Shown here: piece by piece, positions 48,925 through 57,573 of the stretch | Layout of the letters: each line of letters opens with the position of its first letter | Numbering within the stretch: position 1 is the first letter of the stretch | Origin: a virus | IMG/VR virus record: IMGVR_UViG_3300031951_000121 | Location: 1 to 64,000 of that record | Reading direction: 5' to 3' (one strand) | Length of the DNA stretch: 64,000 nucleotides | Program-made: the position numbers and the translations under genes | Notes under the pieces: generated by a model | Database searches by the model: none | Told to the model about the DNA's origin: nothing | Seen by the model: only the letters and a program-made list of their open reading frames with translations

Positions 48925-51377
48925 TGAGACTAGAAATAAATGAAGAGGTAGGGCAGTCAATATCTCTGACCTTTAAAAACGATATTACAACCCGACCTAA
49001 CGGAGGAGCATCTATTAATGTTCCTACCCGTAATTGTCGTATTGAAATCGACTTTTCTAAAGCTTTGTTCTATAGCTCGATCGCGGACTACCTTTTTACT
49101 TTTCAGCAACAGGTAGGGGGACAAGAGCAGGTATTCCGATTCAGAGATCCGAGTGATAACCGTGCTGAATCGGAGGAGTACGATACCGAACTAGGAATAA
49201 TAACCCAAGGGGTACTTTTACCCGCGCCTGATGGCACTAGGACTGAGTTTCAACTGTTCAAGCTTTATCAATTAGGAGATAACAAATACTATCGCCCTAT
49301 CACCCGCCCAACGGGGGAGGATTTAGAAATATTTAAAGACGCGATCGCTACTACTGGATTCACTCTAGAAGATGAGACGGGGGCAGTCACATTTACCGCC
49401 GCGCCGCTAGAGGATGAGGTTTTAACATGGTCAGGAAGTTTTGATATTCCCTGTAGGTTCGCTGACCCAGTGAATGTCGGAGTAGAAACCTTGGTTTACT
49501 ACGATGAGGGCGATGATTCCGAGTACCTTTACCAGATGCCCAATCTAAAAGTTATCGAGGTTAAAGAAGCGATCGCGGTTGAATACGAGAACACGACTGA
49601 GAGCCGATACGAGCATGATTTTCAGTTGGATTGGTCGTATAATTCGGTAGTTTATCCTGTCCATTCAACCGCTATAGATGAGCTAGATAGTGGTTTTGAG
49701 AATAGGATAAATCAAGGTATTTCCTCGATGGCGAGGGTATCTACCACGTCTCAAGAGTTTTACTACCAAAATCAAATAGAGTACCTAATTGGGCTGTATC
49801 GGCTCTGCTACGGCACGGGGAGCAGCTTTACTTTTGCCGATACCACTGGCTACACAAGGAAGGTAATTAACACGGGATTATCCGATGTCTTTACTAACAA
49901 AATGCTCGTGAGATTTTCCCAGCCCCTGACCATATCGGTACTCAGAGAAGACGAGAGCGATCGCAGTGCTGCTTTATTCCGAGTTGGGTCAATGGAATTA
50001 AGACAAACTAACGTGCCAGAGGTGTACAGGGAGAGTTTTACGCCGATAGATGGCGAAGAATACGCCCTGATAGAGGTATATCATGTCTTTGGCAGGTATT
50101 TCACTAATTTTGGTCCCGCAGTACAACCCGATAACGTTGAACACGCCTACTGGAGAACCTTTTTACCTATTTTAAATTGGGATGGAGGGATTCAAATAAC
50201 GGGGAGAGAGATTGCAGGAGAGCCCCGATTTCTGACTTCTTTTTATGAACAAAGCGTGCAATATATCTCAATATCAGAGGAAGAATTTAACGACAACTCT
50301 TTTTTTCGATATTCTGGTACTCCCTTCGGCGGGTCGTTTTATTGGACTCCTCCCCCTCATCCTCCCGCTAACAGCGCGGGTAATCTTCTTCGGGGCAACA
50401 CCGAAACTATCCACAAAACTGCCAGCCTTACTGATGCCTGTCAAGCTGCTCTAGACGCGATCGCGCCCGAGAATTTTACTGTAACCAACATAAGTACAAT
50501 TCTGACTAATCTCGGTTATTTTGATGCGATCGCGGGACTGGCTACTGAATATAATCATTTAACTCGATTAACACAGTGGTGTCATTGTTGGTTAATAACG
50601 AGAGAAGACGAGACAGAATTAGGCTTTACTGACCACGATATTACCCTGACAATTGACGGAGTGGAGTACGACTGCCAAGCAGGTTTTAATGGAGACGCGA
50701 TCTCTCTTTCTACCAAGGTTGAGGATAAGAATACCGAGGTTAAATCCTTCTTTACTGCTACGGTTAATGAGGAGGATGTTCTCAAGGGGAAATATCGTTA
50801 TGCAAGCATAAAAGTGTTTGCTTACGATTGGCAGAATGGAGAAACTATCAGAGTCTTATTTAATGGCTATATCTCAGATATAAATCTAGAACATGATGTG
50901 AATGGAGCGTTAAGATATACGTTTAGTGCCGTTTCTAATGAGAACCGATTAGAGCAAAAAGCGACTAGGGTAACTACTCGTACCTGCCCTTATAGATTCG
51001 GGGACGCTGACTGTCAAAAAGACTTGACCAATCTAACGGATACCCTAACGGTAACTAACACTTCTAATTTAGTTTCTAGCAGCAAAATTATTTATGCCCC
51101 ATCTTTACGAGACGATGGATTTTATAACAACGGAGTTATGACTTTTGAGACAGGCAACCTAGCAGGAATATCTAGGGATATTGTCAGTTATGCCAATGGA
51201 GTATTCACCCTCTGGCAAGCACTCCCCCTCATACCTTCCGATGGTGATACCTTCACCGCGATCGCGGGTTGTGATAAAACTATTGACGATTGCAAGGGAT
51301 ATAATAACTTTGTTAACTTCGGCGGTCAGCCCTATATACCAGGCACAGATCGCCTTTACAACGGAGCGGATACTTAA
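48924..51377 (+). CDS. fused DUF2460-DUF2163 distal tail/hub protein
   Basis: 817 residues. N-terminal ~230 residues follow DUF2460 (GTA gene 12 distal tail: NCRIEIDFSKALF, FRFRDPSDNRAESEEY). A second, similar strand-rich segment and a ~120-residue insert follow. From ~540, LTQWCHCWLITREDETELGF with TDHDITLTIDGVEYDCQAGF is DUF2163 (gene 13), and the end (CDKTIDDCKGYNNFVNFGGQ) is the BR0599/gene-13 C-terminal block. In GTA-like phages these are usually separate genes. The protein joins the tail tube to the megatron. Confidence 0.8.
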   Translation: MRLEINEEVGQSISLTFKNDITTRPNGGASINVPTRNCRIEIDFSKALFYSSIADYLFTFQQQVGGQEQVFRFRDPSDNRAESEEYDTELGIITQGVLLPAPDGTRTEFQLFKLYQLGDNKYYRPITRPTGEDLEIFKDAIATTGFTLEDETGAVTFTAAPLEDEVLTWSGSFDIPCRFADPVNVGVETLVYYDEGDDSEYLYQMPNLKVIEVKEAIAVEYENTTESRYEHDFQLDWSYNSVVYPVHSTAIDELDSGFENRINQGISSMARVSTTSQEFYYQNQIEYLIGLYRLCYGTGSSFTFADTTGYTRKVINTGLSDVFTNKMLVRFSQPLTISVLREDESDRSAALFRVGSMELRQTNVPEVYRESFTPIDGEEYALIEVYHVFGRYFTNFGPAVQPDNVEHAYWRTFLPILNWDGGIQITGREIAGEPRFLTSFYEQSVQYISISEEEFNDNSFFRYSGTPFGGSFYWTPPPHPPANSAGNLLRGNTETIHKTASLTDACQAALDAIAPENFTVTNISTILTNLGYFDAIAGLATEYNHLTRLTQWCHCWLITREDETELGFTDHDITLTIDGVEYDCQAGFNGDAISLSTKVEDKNTEVKSFFTATVNEEDVLKGKYRYASIKVFAYDWQNGETIRVLFNGYISDINLEHDVNGALRYTFSAVSNENRLEQKATRVTTRTCPYRFGDADCQKDLTNLTDTLTVTNTSNLVSSSKIIYAPSLRDDGFYNNGVMTFETGNLAGISRDIVSYANGVFTLWQALPLIPSDGDTFTAIAGCDKTIDDCKGYNNFVNFGGQPYIPGTDRLYNGADT

Positions 51378-51760
51378 TGGAATTTGGCTTAGATTTACGG
51401 ATTATCACTGCTAGTAATTCGTCTGTGATTAGTGTGGCATTTAATGACTTGATTAATTATCCGTGGTACGTCGAGAATCTTTTATTTGATAGCGTAAAAC
51501 CTTTGGATGCGACCAGGCTACTCACATCAGAGTATATTGCTTCCGTGCCTAATACTGTATCCAAGGAAGATTTAATCGCCCTCCTGCCCAAAATTACAGC
51601 ATTCACCTTTGATTCTGCCAACAATAAGGGAGTTGCCACCATCGTAGTAGCCGAAAGCGAACTCAACGGGTTGGTCAAGGTGCAAGAAACCGACACCGCG
51701 ATCGCGTTAGCGATGCCCAAGGCAGAGGATGTGATAAATTACTTACTAGGAAAAAAATAA
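51377..51760 (+). CDS. hypothetical tail-region protein
   Basis: 127 residues, ATG overlapping the hub stop (TAATG). Ordinary composition (LINYPWYVENLLFDSVKP); unrecognised. Last gene of the plus-strand distal tail run. Terminator follows. Confidence 0.45.
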   Translation: MEFGLDLRIITASNSSVISVAFNDLINYPWYVENLLFDSVKPLDATRLLTSEYIASVPNTVSKEDLIALLPKITAFTFDSANNKGVATIVVAESELNGLVKVQETDTAIALAMPKAEDVINYLLGKK

Positions 51761-51780
51761 CTAGACTCATCAGGTGTACC

Positions 51781-51811
51781 AAACCCAAGGATTAATCCCC
51801 TTGGGTTTTCT
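51781..51811 (+). terminator. hairpin terminator of distal tail operon
   Basis: AACCCAAGG ... CCTTGGGTT with TTTCT after it. Confidence 0.75.
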
Positions 51812-51870
51812 ATGTATAATTAAAGTGTGCGTGATTTGTATAGCTGTTTTGTTTTTTATTTTGAACTACT

Positions 51871-51894
51871 AAAAAAGCGGGTTTTTGCCCGCCT
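51871..51894 (-). terminator. minus-strand terminator
   Basis: GCGGG...CCCGC with TTTTTT on the minus strand side; ends the RebB-like gene unit. Confidence 0.65.
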
Positions 51895-51926
51895 TTTGCA
51901 TTTAAGAGAGTAGTAGAAGGATTGGT

Positions 51927-52238
51927 TTAGTTCCCAGTGGTAGGGGGAGTAGTCTGCGCGGCTTTATTCGCAATTTGAGCGGCGGCAGGATCAACTTGAC
52001 GCATGGCTAAGCCTTCAGTGTAAGAAAACTTTTGAATCCCTGCAATAGTCGCACCTAAAGCAGCTTCAGCGATCGCGTCTACACGGGATGTGGTTTTGTT
52101 GTATTGAATGGAAGCCGCATTATTTACCGCTTCAGAATGAGCCAAGGACTGGAGTAAAAGAGTTGCGGGAGCATCACCGAAAGCCTTGATATTAGCACCA
52201 GCTACGCTGGCTTCTAAATCTTCTAATTTAAAAGGCAT
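51927..52238 (-). CDS. RebB-like (R-body family) protein
   Basis: 103 residues. GANIKAFGDAPATLLLQS and LAHSEAVNNAASIQY, followed by an alanine-rich part, resemble RebB-family proteins ('NxKxxGxAPAxxxxxxY/LxxxAHSxxxxxxNA'). R-body proteins of Caedibacter and relatives polymerise into ribbons. No full reb operon is visible; this could be a small structural or signal protein instead. The gene unit continues upstream into two small genes on the same strand. Confidence 0.45.
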   Translation of the reverse strand: MPFKLEDLEASVAGANIKAFGDAPATLLLQSLAHSEAVNNAASIQYNKTTSRVDAIAEAALGATIAGIQKFSYTEGLAMRQVDPAAAQIANKAAQTTPPTTGN

Positions 52239-52272
52239 AAACCCTCTAGAGTGTTAACAGAGAACATATTTA

Positions 52273-52590
52273 TTATATGGGATTCCCGTGTTCTATCTCA
52301 TAAACTAATGCGATCGCTTTTTTGTAGGTATCGAGAACTTGGCTGTAATCTTTTTCGGGATTACCTGCTATCTCAGAGAGGAGATAATCTAACCCATGAG
52401 AGCTTATGGATTCTTTGAGCAGATCGAGCCTTGCCTCTCGTTTGAGCTGTTGATAATCACGGGCTACCTGTACATTTTGTTTCCGTAGTTCCCTAGACAT
52501 TTTTGCCGCTAGTCTTAGCTTTTGTTCGGCTAATGCCATTGATTCTTTCTCTATTGCCAAGACTTTTTCTTGCAGTTCTAACTCTTCCAT
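52273..52590 (-). CDS. coiled-coil protein
   Basis: 105 residues from ATG 52590 (AAGGA six bases upstream). Helical throughout, mostly coiled coil (LQEKVLAIEKESMALAEQKL and KMSRELRKQNVQVARDYQQ). Eight bases after the neighbouring gene. Unknown; possibly a scaffold with the RebB-like protein. Confidence 0.5.
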   Translation of the reverse strand: MEELELQEKVLAIEKESMALAEQKLRLAAKMSRELRKQNVQVARDYQQLKREARLDLLKESISSHGLDYLLSEIAGNPEKDYSQVLDTYKKAIALVYEIEHGNPI

Positions 52591-52598
52591 TCTTGTCC

Positions 52599-52787
52599 TT
52601 ACTCCCCCTTGCAATCAGGTGTTCTGAAAGGGCTGTCTAGCTCTGCGCTACTATAGTATTGAACAACCCACATTCCTTTAGTAGGGAATATAGAGGCAAC
52701 TTCTCTCGTCACCCCTTTATCGTCTTTTAAAAATAGGCTAAACCCTGACTTCAGGGTTAAAACCATTGGTAGGGCTTGATCTTCCAT
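52599..52787 (-). CDS. small hypothetical protein
   Basis: 62 residues; strand-rich (VLTLKSGFSLFLKDDKGVTR, WVVQYYSSAELDSPF). First gene of the trio ending at 51927. Divergent from the RusA gene by 23 bases. No family. Confidence 0.45.
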   Translation of the reverse strand: MEDQALPMVLTLKSGFSLFLKDDKGVTREVASIFPTKGMWVVQYYSSAELDSPFRTPDCKGE

Positions 52788-52810
52788 GCTATTAATAACC
52801 AGAATGCTTT

Positions 52811-53203
52811 ATGCCAATTTTATCATTTACCCTCTACGGCGATGTTGTTCCTAAAGCCCGTCCTCGGCTTGGGAGCGATCGCGCCTATCTTCCTCCTAAA
52901 TATCGTCACTGGAAAAATAACGCGATCGCAGAACTCACAAAACAAAGGGAAGGAATGGAGGTTAATTTTCCCTTGCATGGAGTCGCGATCGCGATTGTTC
53001 TTAGAGGAAAGCACCATCGAGGTTCAGATATTGATAATATCGCAGGTTCTCTATTGGATGCTTTAGTTCAAGCTCATATCCTCAAAAACGATAATATGAG
53101 CGCGGTAACGGAGCTAAGTATTAGATTGCATCATGGAGAGGATGAGCCGAAGATATTTATTGAAATTCTCTCAGAGATGCCATCTCCTCATACTCAGAAA
53201 TAG
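52811..53203 (+). CDS. rusA: RusA-type Holliday junction resolvase
   Basis: 130 residues. PKARPRLGSDRAYLPPKY opens the fold; HRGSDIDNIAGSLLDAL has Asp73 and Asp75; KNDNMSAVTEL has Asp94, matching the catalytic aspartates of E. coli RusA. It cuts four-way junctions during phage recombination or packaging. The gene stands alone on the plus strand and its end overlaps the next minus gene by 47 bases. Confidence 0.9.
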   Translation: MPILSFTLYGDVVPKARPRLGSDRAYLPPKYRHWKNNAIAELTKQREGMEVNFPLHGVAIAIVLRGKHHRGSDIDNIAGSLLDALVQAHILKNDNMSAVTELSIRLHHGEDEPKIFIEILSEMPSPHTQK

Positions 53204-53438
53204 GCAGTAATTCCCCTTTGATTTGTATCTTTCCTTCGGGGGTAACGTTGCTGGGGTCAGGAGGTTTTAATATTTCTACTTCTGCCATAAGGGCATCTTC
53301 TTTAGTCGGATACCTGCCGATTATTCGCCCTGTTTCTCTGTTCCATAAGATAAAATCATCCTCATTTGGGTCATAATCAATCGCGTCTAATAGGCTATCA
53401 ATTACAATGGAATAATCACTATTTTTAGGTTTTATCAT
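53157..53438 (-). CDS. small hypothetical protein
   Basis: 93 residues from ATG 53438, which shares a CATG with the divergent plus-strand ATG 53437; a longer frame to 53585 exists but would overlap that gene. Sequence VIDSLLDAIDYDPNEDDFILWN and GRYPTKEDALMAEVEIL look like a small ordinary protein. Unknown. Confidence 0.45.
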   Translation of the reverse strand: MIKPKNSDYSIVIDSLLDAIDYDPNEDDFILWNRETGRIIGRYPTKEDALMAEVEILKPPDPSNVTPEGKIQIKGELLPISEYEEMASLREFQ

Positions 53439-53760
53439 GAGTGAATCCACTACGACTAAAAGAAGAACTACTCCTAGTATAGACTCTCCGCCTTCTACCT
53501 CAATCCCTGCCAATATTTCTCCCGCGATCGCTGAACCATCGGAATCGGAAGAAGAGCCTACCCAACTAACCCCGAGCGAAGACAAGACCGTCTGGGTAGT
53601 AAGTCAACGGTATGGCACGGCAGTAGCGATTAATGGAGTCTATGGCTCTGAGGAAAAACTTCTCGCAAAATATCCGCATCTTCGGGAAGAAGGCACTCTA
53701 TATCGAGATTGCGATCTCTCGGGCAATGGGTTGACAGCGCGTAAGTTTATAATCAATTAA
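53437..53760 (+). CDS. small hypothetical protein with disordered N-terminus
   Basis: 107 residues. A Ser/Thr/Pro/Glu-rich first half (TTTKRRTTPSIDSPPSTSIP) then a folded part (VWVVSQRYGTAVAINGVYGS). Starts in the same CATG as its minus-strand neighbour. No family; the disordered half covers the neighbour's upstream region. Confidence 0.45.
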   Translation: MSESTTTKRRTTPSIDSPPSTSIPANISPAIAEPSESEEEPTQLTPSEDKTVWVVSQRYGTAVAINGVYGSEEKLLAKYPHLREEGTLYRDCDLSGNGLTARKFIIN

Positions 53761-53779
53761 AGAGTTTTTCCATTCCCCT

Positions 53780-53803
53780 ATCCCCTCTCGCAGGGGATTT
53801 TTT
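53780..53803 (+). terminator. hairpin terminator
   Basis: TCCCCT-ctcgc-AGGGGA followed by six T. Confidence 0.75.
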
Positions 53804-53975
53804 GTTATGCGATCGCGATCTGCACCTATCTATTCCCTAAGATGGAAAAACAAAAGAATTAAGTACAGACATAAGGTTGCGACAATCAGACTGCCCGTAA
53901 CCTTGTGCTTGTACTATTGTAACGTGCTTTTTTTGCATTAAGATAGTAGCACAAGTTATTTCATGAATACATTAA

Positions 53976-54938
53976 TCAAGTAATGGCATCTCCGAGCAAT
54001 GAAGTCACCTCTCCCTGATAAGAATTTCTGTTGTCGTCATAAATCATTAGTGTGTTTAAGTCCTTATGACGGCTTAGGGATTGTACTTTTCTTACGTTTC
54101 CATTCGTCATGTCTAATGCGGCTGTAATTGCAGAATGCCTCAGTCTTGATGGAGAGACAGCTTTATTTATTCCTGCTTTTTGAGCATAGAAGTTAACGAT
54201 TTTGTATACGCTAGTTCCACTTAGGCGATGCCCCATTGTAGCCCTATCGAGTGAACAAAACAATGGGCGATCGCTATATTGATGGACGGATTTCCACTGA
54301 AGAGACATTTTTGCTGTTAACCATAACTGAATTGAGTCAACGACATGGTTATTTAGCTGAACACGAGTAAGATCATTCCCATTGTTTTTCCCATTGACAT
54401 ACAAACTTTTTTGCTCTGCATTAAAGTGAGGATGAGATAGATTTCTTAGCTCTGCATTTCTTAGCGCATTGTCCCATAACAACCTTAAAATTGCATAATC
54501 TCTAATCCCCAAAATCTTGCTTGTGTCTACTTGGCTTATTAATTGGATAAATTCTTCTACCTTTAACCCTGATGTATCCTTATATCTCGGGACGGTTGAT
54601 TCTTTGATGGAAGACAAGTCAATTGAGCATTTTCTCTTGTCAATAGCGTATTTAACTAGCTCTTTGATAGCAATCATTCTTACAGCTATCGTAGATGCTT
54701 TACGCCCATCTTGAATCATCTGCGCTCTATATTTATCAATGACGATTAATGCTTCTTCTTGCGCGAGAGACAGAAAAAGTTCTATGTTAGAGTCACAAGC
54801 ATCATCTCCTGTGACAGTCCTGCAAAAATGATTTAGTGCTGATTGATAAGTGCGCTTTGTTGTAGGGGATTTTTTGCTCAGCAGAAATCCCGCTAGGATT
54901 GGTTCATGAGCGTAACTAGCAAATGCGTTCATATTCAA
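53976..54938 (-). CDS. tyrosine recombinase (integrase)
   Basis: 320 residues. N-terminal SAM-like core-binding domain (about 12-105), then the catalytic domain with Arg160 (NALRNAELRNL), Lys184 (NGKNNG), Arg267-His268 in SRLRHSAITAALD, His291 (SRHKD) and Tyr300 (LMIYDDNR). The first His of the usual HxLRH is Ser264. It would integrate and excise the phage; no partner excisionase is obvious. The 3' side (53804-53975) is the likely neighbourhood of the attachment site, but no tRNA or duplicated core is visible there. Confidence 0.9.
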   Translation of the reverse strand: MNMNAFASYAHEPILAGFLLSKKSPTTKRTYQSALNHFCRTVTGDDACDSNIELFLSLAQEEALIVIDKYRAQMIQDGRKASTIAVRMIAIKELVKYAIDKRKCSIDLSSIKESTVPRYKDTSGLKVEEFIQLISQVDTSKILGIRDYAILRLLWDNALRNAELRNLSHPHFNAEQKSLYVNGKNNGNDLTRVQLNNHVVDSIQLWLTAKMSLQWKSVHQYSDRPLFCSLDRATMGHRLSGTSVYKIVNFYAQKAGINKAVSPSRLRHSAITAALDMTNGNVRKVQSLSRHKDLNTLMIYDDNRNSYQGEVTSLLGDAIT

Positions 54939-54967
54939 GAGTGCGTTTTTACAGAATTATCTTACTC

Positions 54968-55402
54968 TTAGTCTATCAATTCTCTGCTTGAGAACCTGGG
55001 GATTAATTGTAACGGTTCATCCCCATGCGATCGCGCTACCATTGATAAAGGTTCTCGCCCCTCATCGGCGCATTCTGGACAGATAAAAGCGAATCCGTAT
55101 TTAATTTTCCCGCAGTCTTCTCCTCTGCAATACGACCAATAATAATCATCCATCCCATCAGGGAGCGGAACGTCTAGTTCTACCCTTAAATCAAGCGCGG
55201 GGAAAATATCTCCACAGCAACAACACGGGATAGGAGCACGGGGCGGGCTAGGGGAATCAACGTCAATAACAATTGCTGGGTATTTATTGCCACTGATGGT
55301 GCTGTATTCTACGTTATAGAACAGGAAGTGAAGGCTACCGTCTGGCTGTTCCCACGTTTTCTGCTCTCTCGTCTCGTCTCGGTATTTGTGTTTTCTGATC
55401 AT
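54968..55402 (-). CDS. zinc-binding protein, hypothetical
   Basis: 144 residues with IPCCCCGDIFPALDLRVELD, YCRGEDCGKIKYG and ICPECADEG: three cysteine groups for zinc. Lies directly upstream of the integrase on the same strand (29 bases before). Possibly a regulator of integration; unproven. Confidence 0.55.
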   Translation of the reverse strand: MIRKHKYRDETREQKTWEQPDGSLHFLFYNVEYSTISGNKYPAIVIDVDSPSPPRAPIPCCCCGDIFPALDLRVELDVPLPDGMDDYYWSYCRGEDCGKIKYGFAFICPECADEGREPLSMVARSHGDEPLQLIPRFSSRELID

Positions 55403-55488
55403 GGGTATTTACAAAAAAATCCCCTTGGTAGAGGATAGAAACGGTAGCAGCTAACAACTGATTATTCAAGATAGAAACATCTTACCAT

Positions 55489-56337
55489 TTACTCCGATTC
55501 TCCAATGTACATCTGACGGCTATCAATTAGCAGGGCATGGTCTAACAGGTGCAGGTATTCTCGTTTAAATTCTAGGTTTTCCCGCAAGGATGGAATCGTA
55601 TCCCAATATTCAGGAGCAATTAATCTATGCTCCGTTAGCAACTGATTAAGCCGTCTGTAGTCAGGGCTTCCATTGCGGGTTAAAATCCCGTATCTCTGAC
55701 AAAGTTGCGTCTTGTTAATCGTCTCTCCATTGCGGATTACCGTCTCGCTAGTGTCAAGAATGCGATCGCGGTATTCAATAGTCTTAACTTCCTTATACCC
55801 TAGGATTTTTTGCTGTAGGGGTTCAGGGAGCGCGGTAACGATGTACTGGCGTAATTCTATAGCTTTCTGGTCTGCTTGCGCTCTGATAGCCTCATTTTTG
55901 GATATTTCTACCTTCAGCTTAAGCACCTCGATTTCTTCCGCTACTTCGGGGCGATGAGACTGAACTAATTTCCAAGCTTTTTCCGCCTCGATAAAATACT
56001 GTCGGATTAATTCTCCCTGCTCGGTTTCTGCCATCAGGCAAAAATGCTTAAAAGCATCGGTTGTTAATAGTATCAAATCGCTAGAACGCCCACACAGTCC
56101 TGATTTATCCGATTGGATAAAAACTTCCCCTTTTTGAATCTGGTAATCACGGGACTCTTTTAAGAAAGAATTTCTCATTGTCAACTTTCTTTTGGCATTC
56201 CCTTTGTTGCTATATCCTGCGATTTTCCAAGCATCATCGAAGTTAACAGGGAACTGCTCTCCCTCCTCTTCTGCCTTGAGCCAAGAGTTAACTAGGCTTT
56301 CGTAACGGTTAGGATCAAAATCTGCTAAATTAGACAT
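55489..56337 (-). CDS. AntA/AntB-type antirepressor
   Basis: 282 residues. N-terminal AntA domain: FPVNFDDAWKIAGYSNKGNA, DYQIQKGEVFIQ, LLTTDAFKHFCLMAETEQGE, YFIEAEKAW. Then a coiled coil (about 128-170) and a C-terminal domain (TQLCQRYGILTRNGSPDYRR, LNQLLTEHRLIAPEYW). Antagonises phage repressors. The RNA leader upstream is shared with the BRO-type gene at 14416, so the two antirepressors are likely co-regulated. The last ~25 residues are polar. Confidence 0.82.
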   Translation of the reverse strand: MSNLADFDPNRYESLVNSWLKAEEEGEQFPVNFDDAWKIAGYSNKGNAKRKLTMRNSFLKESRDYQIQKGEVFIQSDKSGLCGRSSDLILLTTDAFKHFCLMAETEQGELIRQYFIEAEKAWKLVQSHRPEVAEEIEVLKLKVEISKNEAIRAQADQKAIELRQYIVTALPEPLQQKILGYKEVKTIEYRDRILDTSETVIRNGETINKTQLCQRYGILTRNGSPDYRRLNQLLTEHRLIAPEYWDTIPSLRENLEFKREYLHLLDHALLIDSRQMYIGESE

Positions 56338-56364
56338 GGTGCTTTACGCTCCAATAAAGTACAG

Positions 56365-56404
56365 CCGATAGGTTTCGAGTGCTTCCACACTCAACCGTGA
56401 TCGG
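56365..56404 (-). promoter_or_regulatory. structured RNA leader of antirepressor gene (covarying pair, copy 2)
   Basis: Minus-strand helices CCGAT/ATCGG, GGTT/AACC and GAGTG/CACTC with CAC, GA and T bulges, the same plan as at 14347-14387. Stem bases differ between copies but pairing is kept. Ends 27 bases before the ATG. Confidence 0.7.
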
Positions 56405-56428
56405 TTTTTCTATACTACCATAAATAAT

Positions 56429-56465
56429 TTATGCCCTAGCCTAAATCGCTTAAGCTAGGGCATAA
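56429..56465. terminator. 12-bp perfect inverted repeat
   Basis: TTATGCCCTAGC / GCTAGGGCATAA around a 13-base loop, between the AntA gene leader and the promoter module at 56550. No strong T tract; a terminator or operator. Confidence 0.35.
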
Positions 56466-56549
56466 CCGCGCCCTAGCCCGCGATCGCTCTCATCGTCTAC
56501 CATGCGATCGCATTTCCTTAACTCTGAGCATTGCCAATAACCCTAAAAG

Positions 56550-56608
56550 TTCCGTATATTTACTGATGTACAATATTGATAGGAAGATTATTATAGAAGA
56601 GTAAACAA
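56550..56608 (+). promoter_or_regulatory. operator-promoter module, copy 5
   Basis: TTCCGTATATTTACTGA operator, -35 TGTACA (56567-56572), 16-bp spacer, -10 TATTAT (56589-56594), GAGTAAAC and later CGAGG nine bases before the ATG at 56630. Confidence 0.82.
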
Positions 56609-56629
56609 AAACAACCGAGGACAAAAAAG

Positions 56630-57013
56630 ATGCCTGCGACAACCGAGCAATACACAAAAGCAGAAAGATACTTAAAAGAGTCCACTGTGATCGAACTGAT
56701 TGCGATCGCGGAATCATGGAATATCGACACAAAGCCTCGTCAAACAAGAAAAGTAACAAGACAATGTGGCAAGGCTAGATTGATAGCCCGTCTTGTAGAG
56801 CATGAAGTAGCTCAAAGACAAGGCGATTTAGACGTTACATATTACAGACAATTCCTTGAGCAAAAAACATTGCGTGAACTTCAGCTAATCTGCAAATACG
56901 AAGTAAAAATCTCTACAACCTATGAAGATTACGCGCTAGTTAAAAAGCTGGCACAAAAATCTTACCTAGTAGAGCAGATTCTTTGGTACACCGAATTTGC
57001 TACTAACTTCTAA
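56630..57013 (+). CDS. promoter-regulon protein, hypothetical
   Basis: 127 residues, helical and basic (KPRQTRKVTRQCGKARLIAR, YALVKKLAQKSYLVEQILWY). No family recognised; two helical repeats resemble SAP-like DNA-binding helices only loosely. Driven by module copy 5. Confidence 0.5.
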   Translation: MPATTEQYTKAERYLKESTVIELIAIAESWNIDTKPRQTRKVTRQCGKARLIARLVEHEVAQRQGDLDVTYYRQFLEQKTLRELQLICKYEVKISTTYEDYALVKKLAQKSYLVEQILWYTEFATNF

Positions 57014-57076
57014 AAACATCCCCCGTCCCCGCAAGGGGGCATCTACCCCATCCCATGTAAACAATAAGAGGTAATT

Positions 57077-57532
57077 ATGCAATTAGTAGAAGTTACGCGG
57101 TACGAGATTCTAGACGATAACGGGAAAGCGATCGCATCCTTTAGCTCCAAGCATGATGCCGTGCAGTTCCTGTCATGGCAGATGCCTAAGAATGAAAATC
57201 AGGAGTTTGTTGATTGGCTGCTAGATGCAGAAGCAACCTCTACCGAGCCTAGCAAGCCCGTTAAACAGTCTCCAGAAGAGGAATTAATAGAAAGCCTCAA
57301 AGACATAGGGATGAAAGTATCAGCCCCAAAAACAGTTGAAGGGGTGGGAAGATACTGGGTACTTACTCAGCACGGATTAAAAGCTCATCTCTGGCACTGC
57401 GGAGCGAGAGGATGGAGTATCTGTCATCCAACCCAACACGAGGAGAGTAAGCGATCGCAAGCATGGCTAGACATCTTTGCCTTTGATGTTGTCGAGTTTG
57501 CTGATTGCAACGGGATTGAATTGGAGGCTTGA
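57077..57532 (+). CDS. hypothetical protein
   Basis: 151 residues. N-terminal strand module (MQLVEVTRYEILDDNGKAIA), acidic linker, and a C-terminal part with HLWHCGARGWSICHP that may bind metal. GTAAACAATAAGAGG precedes the ATG by nine bases. Unknown. Confidence 0.45.
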   Translation: MQLVEVTRYEILDDNGKAIASFSSKHDAVQFLSWQMPKNENQEFVDWLLDAEATSTEPSKPVKQSPEEELIESLKDIGMKVSAPKTVEGVGRYWVLTQHGLKAHLWHCGARGWSICHPTQHEESKRSQAWLDIFAFDVVEFADCNGIELEA

Positions 57533-57573
57533 TAAAATAAAGAAAGCAGAAAAATAGTAATCAAATCTCCCTT

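Noticed and set aside
53157-53585. Longer 142-residue version of the minus-strand gene
   Set aside because: It would run 49 codons through the start of the divergent gene; the ATG at 53438 is the simpler start.
53804-53975. Phage attachment site beside the integrase
   Set aside because: Likely by position, but no tRNA end, duplicated core or arm-type repeats could be identified.
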